Source of the DNA: Albifimbria verrucaria
Lineage: Eukaryota; Ascomycota; Sordariomycetes; Hypocreales; Stachybotryaceae
NCBI GenBank assembly: GCA_020081605.1
Contig: JAHREC010000062.1
Location: 3,405,758 to 3,469,757, forward strand
DNA: 64,000 bases
Direction: 5' to 3'
Under the pieces are notes generated by a model, which saw only the letters and a list, made by a program, of their open reading frames with translations, was not told the origin of the DNA and made no database searches. Below, piece after piece: positions 55,749 to 64,000 of this stretch; position 1 is the first letter of the stretch; each line of letters starts with the position of its first letter. The position numbers were made by a program, and so were the translations under genes.

Positions 55749-56547
55749 AACTGCAGGGGAACGTCGAGCGATGTGTTCGTCACGAGGGCGGTCGCATTAA
55801 GGGCTCGATGGCATCGATGATGGGGAAGGAGGCGGTAGAATACTCGGGATATAAGGCTGATGGCTGCGTTTGCAGGCTCTTGTCGTCGTGGGCGAGGTCC
55901 GTGGGCCACGACGACGACGACGATAACGAGGCGACGTTGGCTGTGGAGGGAAACGCATCAGTTGAGGGTGTCGCTAAAGGCCAGATGACAGCAGGGTTGT
56001 ACCTACCAGCAGACGAGCCGGTGGCGCGGGAAGTCTCTGCCAGCTCGCGTATTCGAAGCTGCGTGCTTTAGTGTCAGTGCGACGTGGCTGCGTCTTGAGG
56101 TATTGACGACTCGGGTGCCACGGCTTGGGCTCTTTCTCTTAGTCGAGGGCAAGGTGTGGATGTAGGTTTTCACAGCGTGATGATGCGGTCTCGTTGAGAC
56201 CTGCTAGTGCCTTAAGACGATTGCCATACATGGTGCGTGTGGTTGAGTTAGTGTGCTATCGCCCAAACTACCAGGTACTAAATTGGCACCATCTGGCTCA
56301 GTGGCCCAACACTGACTAATCACAGCGGGCTGTTTGCTGGCTGCCGGGGTCTGCAGGCCCGTAAAATTTCCTGGGTCGGCGCATCGTCATCGCCATCTTT
56401 TCGGAGCCGACGTGTTCCTGTCGAATTTTCCCATCCTCCAACCCAGCTTTGCGCGTCAACCAAGCTGGCATCTTCCTTGGGCGTCCTTGTTTTGTTTCTC
56501 TTGTATCATTAGACTTGTACATTATCTTCTTTCCGATACTTTAGACC
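55749..56547. promoter_or_regulatory. Divergent region between taxilin and CYM1
   Basis: 799 bases holding the promoters of taxilin and CYM1. A GACGAC-rich stretch lies near 55911-55925. A plus frame at 55808-56071 has no motif. No other feature seen. Confidence 0.4.
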
Positions 56548-59500
56548 ATGTTGCGCAACGCGGCCAGCGCGGCCTGAAAGGCCGTCACTGAGCTCTCACA
56601 GTATCCTAAGCCTGGCGACAAGCTTCACGGCTTCACTCTTGTGCGCTCCAAGCATGTCCCTGAGCTGGAGCTGACAGCCCTTCACCTGCAACACGATAAG
56701 ACCGGTGCCGATTACCTACACATCGCTCGCGACGACAGCAATAATGTCTTCTCTATCGGCTTCAAGACGAACCCCCGGATGACACGGGAGTGCCGCATAT
56801 TCTGGAGCACACGACCTTGTGTGGAAGCGACAAGTAGGCACTAAAACTTCTGAGCCGTTGAAAGGGCTGGTATTAACATGTATTAGGTATCCTATTCGAG
56901 ACCCATTCTTCAAGATGCTGCCCCGGACTCTGTCAAACTTCATGAATGCCTTCACTGCATCCGACCACACCTTCTATCCCTTCGCGACGACGAACGCACA
57001 GGACTTCAAGAACCTCATGTCGGTATATCTAGACTCGACGTTGCACCCACTATTAAAGCAGTCCGACTTTACGCAAGAAGGATGGCGAATTGGACCTGAG
57101 AACCCCTTAGCTGAGGATGCAGACGGCAAGAAGCTCGTCTTCAAGGGCGTCGTTTACAATGAGATGAAGGGCCAGATGTCTGACGCCGGCTACCTCTACT
57201 ACATTCGCTTCCACGACCACATCTTCCCTGACATCAACAACTCGGGTGGCGATCCCCAGAAAATCACTGACCTCACCTACGAGCAGCTGAAGAACTTCCA
57301 TGCGGAACACTACCACCCTAGCAATGCCAAGATCTTTTCCTATGGTGACATGCCTTTGGAGGAACATCTCCAGGAGGTCAACGACCGTCTCAGGTCGTTT
57401 GACAAGATTTCTGCGGACAGCAAGATCCACCAGCCTGTAGAGCTGACCGGCCCTCAGGAAGTGACGTTGGAGGGACCTCTGGACCCCTTGGTAGACCCAG
57501 ACCGCCAGTACAAGACTTCTGTATCGTGGATCACGGGAGATACCACCGATGTTGTCGAGTCTTTCTCCATTGCGTTGCTCTCAACGCTGCTCATGGATGG
57601 CTATGGCTCTCCTTTGTATCGAGGACTCGTGGAGACTGGACTGGGTGCCGACTGGAGTCCCAATGCAGGCTATGATAGCTCCGCCAAGCGTGGTATCTTT
57701 TCAATCGGTCTTACCGGTGTTCAGGAAGCTGATGTGCCAAAACTGAAGAGCAAAATCCAAGAGATCTTGCGTGAGGTCCGCGACAAGGGATTCGACAAGA
57801 CAAAGATTGACGGTTCCCTGCATCAGCTTGAGCTCTCCCTCAAGCACAAGACCGCCAACTTTGGTTTCTCCATGCTCAACAGACTCAAGCCGAAGTGGTT
57901 CAACGGCGTCGACCCATTCGATTCCCTTGCATGGAACGATACAATCAACGCGTTCCAGGCCAAGATGGCTGAGGGCAACTACTTGGAGGGACTAGTGGAT
58001 AAGTACCTGCTCAATGACAACACGCTGACCTTCACCATGACTCCATCGCAGTCATTCGGTGAAGACCTGGTTAAGGAGGAGCAGGAACGTTTGGCCCAGA
58101 AGATTGACGAAGCTGTCCAAAGAGCCGGAGGGGAAGAGAAGGCTAGACAGGAGTTTGAGGAACAAGAGCAGAAGCTGCTCGTAGAGCAAAACAAGACTAA
58201 CACTGAAGATTTGAGCTGTCTCCCGACTGTCTATGTCAAGGACATCCCAAGGTCCAAGGAGCCCACCGTACTTCGTGACGAAACCACAAATGGCGTTCAG
58301 ATCCAGTGGCGGGAGGCACCAACCAACGGACTGACCTATTTCCGCGCCATCAACACATTGGAGAACCTCCCAGATGACCTGCGCGAGCTCATTCCCCTCT
58401 TTACCGACAGCATCATGCGACTGGGAACTAAGGACCTGACTATGGAGCAACTCGAGGATCTTATCAAACTCAAGACCGGCGGCGTCTCCGTTGGATATCA
58501 CTCCACCCCCTCGCCAACAGATTTCCACCAGGCTAGCGAAGGCATTATCTTTACTGGTATGGCTCTGGACAGAAATGTACCGGTCATGTTCGACATTCTG
58601 CGCAAGCTGGTTCTGGATACCGACTTCGACAGCCCTGAGGCCTCCCTCCGAATCAGGCAGCTTCTGCAAGCCTCGGCGGATGGCGTGGTCAACGATATCG
58701 CTTCATCTGGCCACCGATATGCAATGGGCTATGCCGAGTCGGGGCTGACCCGTAGTGCTTGGCTGCGACAGCAGGTTGCAGGCCTTTCGCAGGTGAAACT
58801 TGTTACATCGCTTGCAAGCCGCCCGGAGTCGGATAAGCTGGAAGACGTTGTGGCCAAGTTGAAGCAGATCCAGGGTTTGGCACTGGCGAGCGGCAACATG
58901 CGCACGGCTATTACCTGTGGCACCGAAAGTGTCCAGGACAACACTGCGTCGCTACAAAAGTTCATGGGAGGCCTGCCAGGTCCTTCATCTAGCCTGGAAA
59001 GGGCAGCTTCCAAGGGTTTGCCCAAGGATAGCAAAACCTTCTTCCCTCTCCCTTACCAGGTGTACTATGGCGGCCTCTCTCTGCCAACCACCTCGTACAC
59101 GTCGCCGGAAGGCGCACCGCTCCAGATTCTGTCACAACTGCTGACCCACAAGCACCTGCATCATGAGATTCGCGAAAGGGTGGAGCTTACGGAGGTGGAG
59201 CTTACTCCCGTCCCCTGGACGGACTGTTTGGCTTCTACTCGTACCGCGATCCCAACCCTCAAAACACCATGAGCATTATGCGAAATGCAGGTCGCTGGGC
59301 CGTTGACAAGCAGTGGGCAGACCGGGATCTAGAAGAGGCCAAGATCTCCGTGTTCCAGAGCGTTGACGCACCAAAGTCCGTCAACCAAGAGGGCATGGCC
59401 AGATTCCTTTCCGGTATTACCGAGGAGATGAAGCAGAAGAAGCGTGAGCAGCTACTGGATGTGACTAAGGAGCAGGTCAAGAAGTCGCGCAGAAGTTCCT

Positions 59501-59612
59501 GGTCGATGCTATGGACAGGGGCGAGGAACAGATTGCGTTCCTGGGTGAGAAGCAGGCGTGGGTGGATGGCAACTGGACGATCCGGGACATGGATGTCAAG
59601 GGAGCCGAATAG
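56548..59612 (+). CDS. CYM1: Mitochondrial presequence protease (M16C metalloprotease)
   Basis: Pitrilysin-type protease that degrades cleaved targeting peptides in the mitochondrial matrix; about 1,000 residues. Seen: short basic start (MLRNAASAA), [20 protein letters not shown], the inverted zinc motif [11 protein letters not shown] (HxxEH, about 56800), then after an intron (about 56834-56886) [25 protein letters not shown] sequence and the long M16C body, ending DMDVKGAE at 59612. Breaks each need one base: in the C run 56772-56776 (inside the zinc-motif exon), at 59175-59180, and near 59481-59484. An in-frame TGA follows codon 9 of the proposed start, where the same frame continues with [15 protein letters not shown]. 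It could be CGA to TGA or a sequence error. Confidence 0.92.
56575..56577 (+). other. In-frame TGA in the CYM1 presequence
   Basis: ATG at 56548, then eight codons, then TGA, with the same frame open through the whole protein. An alternative start downstream would lose the mitochondrial presequence. An error or a C-to-T change of CGA explains it best. Confidence 0.45.
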
Positions 59613-62600
59613 AGATGAAGAGTAGCCGCGCAAGCGATGGTGGAGGCTACCGTGAGGAAAGATGATTGGGTGGCACGGCATGACTTGGGGATGTTGTACG
59701 ATGTTGTGGGATATACATACAATGTACATGAATAACTCTTCTCAAAAGAATAGAACAGTGTAAGATGATGGGACGACAGTCACGTCCACAGTGGTCAAGC
59801 CGGGAGGCCTCAGCGTAGCCCCGACCCCTCTTGATGCGTTCAGATACGATACGTCTTCCTGCCCCTTACTCGATGGCAGGGAGACCACAGAGCAACGCTA
59901 GAGCAAGTTTCCCGTGACTGTCATTTCCGCGCTTCATTCTCCAAGGAGGGGCTGTGCTGCTGCGTTGCGCAAGCAACAAGTTGGCGCATGCTTGCTCTTG
60001 AATGGGGCAACGATTCGACGGCATGTTTGCTCGTTCTATCAGAGCCGGACTCCTGAGCGTTGGAACTGCCGGACTAAAGAGCAGAGTACATACCAAGACA
60101 CCTGTAGACCGAAGGGATCAGTCATTGAGCGCCATGGGCATTTGGACACGCAGGAGCCATGTGCCGTCACAGCCGGGAGTTGACATGACAGAAGCCTTGA
60201 GCCACTGATGCTTGATTTACTTTGAGGGTGTCCGTGTGAGGGACATGGTTCCTGAAGGGCTGAGGAGTCTCGGGAACAACCGTAGCTAAGCATTTCTAGG
60301 GCGTCACAGGAGTATAGATACAGGCAACGCCATGACCTGCCATGGGGAATTATTCAGGAGTTGCCGACTGACGTGCTAGGGCGAAGCTTAGCCCCGTCAA
60401 TCCGATGGGATCGGAATGACGGAATGGGAAGCACGGCACATGGGAGAGTTTTAGGATGGATGATAGACTCTTTGCGTGACTGAGCCACGGCGAGTAATGC
60501 GATTTCAGAGCCATGGGCTGCATGACCTTTTGCGTGTGTATACGACTAGAGTGAGGCAAAAAATGGGGAGGGAGGGAGGAGAGAGAGAGCTAGCAGACAC
60601 AGCCCACATACTCCATACTCTCCTCCAGACGTGCTCCACGTGCATACAATACAATACATAAGGTACTACAGTAATTATTAGTGTGTGCCTTGCTGGCGAC
60701 TCGACCATTGAAAGCTTATTTGCGGGACGAAAATAATGCTATGGGAGTGTGGGGCCAGGCGTGGGCCAGGAACAGCGTCCGGGGATCGGACTACGGGTGG
60801 TCAATTGGCGATGGATGATGATGCTGATGATGATCCATTATGCGCTGCTGGTGGTTGTGGTGCAGGGTGCATGTGCATGGCGCGTGTAAGTGAAGCGGCA
60901 GACTACGAGGATGGCTGGGAACGGCCCTTTTCCCTCAGACGAGGACCCGCTACGAGAAGGAAAACAAGTGGTTACATGCACCATCGGAGTTACTATGTAC
61001 GCTGGAAGCCAAGGAAATAGAATGGAGAAGAAGTTGCGGTCTGTAAGCTCGGCGAGGTCGTAGTCGAGGCGAGTTGTGTGTGCACATGTAATGTAATATA
61101 ATATGTATGTGTCTAGTTTGGGCTGGGCCCTCCCTGTTGCCGATGCGGTTGGGAAAAAGGGAGGGTGGGAACGTGCATGAGCGCGTAAATCACACAATGG
61201 CACACCGTGTCATCGGTGTTGGTTTGTGAAAAGAGTAGGTGAGTTTGAGAGAGAGAGAGAGTTGGACCGGGAGGCCTGAGAGGGAGAGGGTGAGATGGAG
61301 GGTGGAGGAGGTGATGATGACAAGAACGAACGAGGCAAGCAAGTTTGCGGCCAGTGAGGGATTATCGAATACGGTAGAAGACATACATGGACGAGCTTGT
61401 TGAGAAGGCGACTTTTGTTTGTTGCATTTCACGTGAATAGAAATTTTGTCCATTGCCATCATGTTGGAATTTTTCTATTTGCCTATTTTGTCGGTATGGA
61501 TGGTGTGGCATCGCATCCGTGTTGCAGGGCGGTTGGCTGTGGTTGTTTGTGGTTGTGGTTTCGACACTCTCTAGTGGCTGGTCACGATGGAGCACGCGAG
61601 GAACCGACCGCATGTACCGACCAGCTCGACAAATCGAGATGCCTGTGATGACGGCCTCGCTGGGGACCCGGTGGGGCGCTCTCCATTGAATTTTTGAATT
61701 TTTTCTCTTGTCTTCTCGTCTGGCTATGATTTTACCAGGTTTTAAAACTGGACTGTGGCAAGCCCGGGCCAATGCGCGTGGCCAGCGTGGGTACCGCGGT
61801 ATCCAAATATGGACAAGACGCCGTGATAGGACAAAACCTAACCAAGGTACCTCTTTTTTCTCTCTCCCGCCCTCTAAACAGCCTGGTTCAGCCCAGACCG
61901 AGTACCTACAGCGTGGCATCGGTACCTCTTGGTGCACCGCGGCACAGCGCAGCATCGGCGTAGCGTCTACGTCTCCCAGGTACGTAGCGTCGTCACTGCT
62001 CGAACCGACATAATCACCTCTCTCAACTGCACCGGCGCTCCTCTTCCTTTTCTTCCCTCCTCCCCACCACCGCCAAAATTATCACGGGTCACTCCCAAAA
62101 CCAAAACACCACCGTCGCTTCTCTGGGAGATCCCGTCTTCTCTCCAGCTCCTTGTCGCTTCAGCTTTGGCTCGCCCTCGTTGTGCTCGACCCTCTCGCTT
62201 TGGTCCACAGTCCTTTGTGGTACGTTCAGCCCTCCCGCGCACGATTTTTTTTTGCTATATCCGGCTTCCGCCTGGCCGGCCCTCGAGACGTCGTCATCTG
62301 CCGCCAGATGTTCCTCAGAGACCACAGACTGTGTGGGAATTTTTCTGGAGTTTGCCTTGCGACAAGGCCAGAGACGCGACTCGTAGGGCTTGGTGCTGCT
62401 GAACAAGCGTTCGGCCCCTCCCCTCCATTCTTTCTTGCTTTCTCCCTCCCCCTTTGCTTTGACGCGGGCACATAGAAACAACCAGACGCTTCCGTTTGAG
62501 CTGTTTTCCCGTGACTCGTTCGGCATCTCCATTCCCGTTCCCGTGGCAGACCCCCAATTCGTCCAAACCGCTTTGCTGACGTTTCTTCTTTTCGCCTCGC

Positions 62601-63122
62601 TCACAGACCCTCCCCAACTTTGACCGCCCCGACTGCCTTTGATCGTCTCAAAGGCAACCGGCCTCAGAACGGCTCCCCAGGCCGTTAACTTCGTCAGTGA
62701 CAAAGATTTCAGCCTTTGCAAGCCCGCACACATCATCAACGCCATTCCACCACCTGCTGCTGCCGCTTAACCGCCTCCTCCACCAACTCCTCGTCGACGT
62801 GCCGTCGCACCACCAGAGTCCACCTCCGTCGGTTCCCGACTCCCACCAGCTGCCGCATAGGAGGATCCCTGAGCCTCTTCCTCTTACCGAGGAGGAGTCG
62901 CGGAGGCCTCGCCAGTCCACAGAGGGAACAGTCTGCTATCGCTTTCGACCCCTTAACACACGCCCCTCTTTGACTTTCAGTCAATAAATACCCAACCAAC
63001 AAACCCTCTCGACATCCCCGAGAGGTAATCAAGAGCCCCAAGTCTCACAACTTGTCAACCCTCCGTCCCGGCTCAGGCTCCCTCTCCACCCACCGACAAA
63101 CCCAACAGGTAAAGCTTGGGAT
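59613..63122. promoter_or_regulatory. 3.5 kb region upstream of ornithine decarboxylase
   Basis: Tandem spacing between CYM1 and ODC with no recognised gene. The last 1.1 kb (about 62030-63120) is rich in C and T, as in a long leader. An upstream ATG at about 62308 opens a 55-codon frame ending at 62475; whether this is transcribed is unknown. A (GA)n run lies at 61247-61261. Several GGTACC sites occur between 61840 and 61930. Confidence 0.45.
61247..61261. repeat. (GA)n dinucleotide repeat
   Basis: Seven to eight copies of GA in non-coding DNA upstream of ornithine decarboxylase. Confidence 0.8.
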
Positions 63123-64000
63123 ATGGTGATGGCAACAGCTGTTCTTGAACAATTCGTCCCGAATGTTAATCACAATCATGTTGTGATCAAGAAAACCCAC
63201 CTTGTTGGCTCTACTCAACAACATGGCGCTGTCCACAGCAAGCACCTGATTGGCGCGGCCCTCCACCAGCGTGTCGAGGCCGTCGATCATGAGATGTGCG
63301 ACGCTGGCGACGAGGATACCTTCTTCGTCGCGGACCTTGGCGAGGTCTACCGCCAGCATCTTCGCTGGAAGAAGAACCTGCCCCGCGTCAAGCCCTTTTA
63401 CGGTATGTCTCACCTCATGTAGCTCTGACTATACTTGGACATTGGCTGACCCTTTCTGTGTAGCCGTCAAGTGCAACCCTGACCCCCAGGTGCTGCGACT
63501 CCTTGCCGAGCTAGGAACTGGCTTTGACTGCGCCTCCAAGGGAGAGATCGAGCAGGTTCTGGGCATGGGCATCGCTCCCGAGCGCATCATCTATGCCCAG
63601 CCATGCAAGACAAACTCCTACGTCCGGTTCGTCAAGTCTGTTGGTGTTAAACAGATGACCTTCGACAATGCCGACGAACTGTACAAGATTGCCAAGCTCT
63701 ACCCCGGTGCCGAGCTCTTCCTGCGCATCACCACCGACGATACGGCCAGTCTTTGCCGTTTCAGCATGAAGTTCGGTGCTGGCATGGAAACCACCAACGA
63801 CCTCCTTAGCCTGGCTAAGGAGCTTGGCCTCAGCATCGTGGGCGTAAGCTTCCACGTCGGTTCCGGTGCCTCTGACCCTATGGCCTTCTACAAGGCTGTC
63901 AGGGATGCACACACCGTGTTCCAGCGGGGCCGTGAGCTCGGCTTCAACATGCGTACCCTGGATGTTGGTGGCGGTTTCTGTGGCTCCACCTTTGAAACAA
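63123..64000 (+). CDS. SPE1: Ornithine decarboxylase (5' part, cut by window end)
   Basis: PLP-dependent fold III decarboxylase that makes putrescine from ornithine, the first step of polyamine synthesis. The N-terminal 95 residues include [21 protein letters not shown]. After an intron (about 63404-63464) comes the catalytic lysine region [11 protein letters not shown] (Schiff-base Lys), [35 protein letters not shown], the His-containing [10 protein letters not shown] and [10 protein letters not shown], the glycine-rich phosphate-binding loop, near the end. The start is the ATG at 63123 ([10 protein letters not shown]); the next ATG at 63129 is equally possible. The C-terminal half, with the active-site Cys, lies beyond 64000. 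No frame errors in the visible part. Confidence 0.95.

Noticed and set aside
61362..61955. Minus-strand frame of 197 codons
   Set aside because: Composition and lack of motifs suggest chance; it lies in the long spacer before ornithine decarboxylase.
1..64000. CRISPR array, phage or transposon system
   Set aside because: No regularly spaced repeats, integrase, transposase, reverse transcriptase or terminal repeats were seen; all recognised genes are fungal nuclear genes.

Overview
The window is nuclear DNA of a filamentous ascomycete. The genes are eukaryotic housekeeping genes split by many short introns (about 45-100 bases, GTRNGY donors, CTAAC-like branch sites). The gene set (HET-NACHT-WD40 receptor, GH3 beta-glucosidase, class 3 lipase, RAD7/RAD16, taxilin) and protein similarity recalled from memory point to Sordariomycetes, probably Hypocreales. 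The exact species cannot be fixed from sequence alone.

Layout: 1-4.5 kb holds the 3' part of the HAS1 helicase gene, a small Ish1-like gene and a conserved acidic protein. After a gene-poor 2.8 kb come nitronate monooxygenase (7.4 kb), RPL38 (8.8 kb) and a two-domain dimeric alpha-beta barrel protein (9.5 kb). From 12.3 to 25.8 kb lie mevalonate kinase, the prenyltransferase alpha subunit, an NTF2-like export factor, mitochondrial Met-tRNA synthetase, a NAT9-type acetyltransferase, a dynamin-like GTPase, a GrpB-family protein and mitochondrial bL34. From 26 to 33.6 kb two secreted hydrolases (GH3 beta-glucosidase and lipase) face away from each other across 3.5 kb. From 34 to 40 kb RAD7 and RAD16, the two subunits of one repair complex, sit head to head. 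From 40.9 to 45.3 kb there is one large NLR-type receptor. From 48 to 64 kb lie a secreted carboxypeptidase, STE24, taxilin, the presequence protease CYM1 and the 5' part of ornithine decarboxylase.

How genes relate: mevalonate kinase makes isoprenoid precursors, RAM2 attaches prenyl groups and STE24 trims the CaaX tail, so three steps of one route lie within 41 kb. RAD7 and RAD16 act together in global-genome nucleotide excision repair. MSM1, bL34m and CYM1 serve mitochondrial translation and presequence degradation. The other neighbours show no clear common job.

A dominant technical signal: 17 of 24 genes need single-base corrections to keep a conserved reading frame. I count about 37, of which 36 look like one missing base and one like an extra base, and many fall in short G or C runs. 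Essential genes are hit as often as others, so I read these as sequencing or assembly indels rather than pseudogenes. Coordinates below span whole genes, and breaks are named in each entry. Spans between exons were worked out by eye from splice signals and frame.
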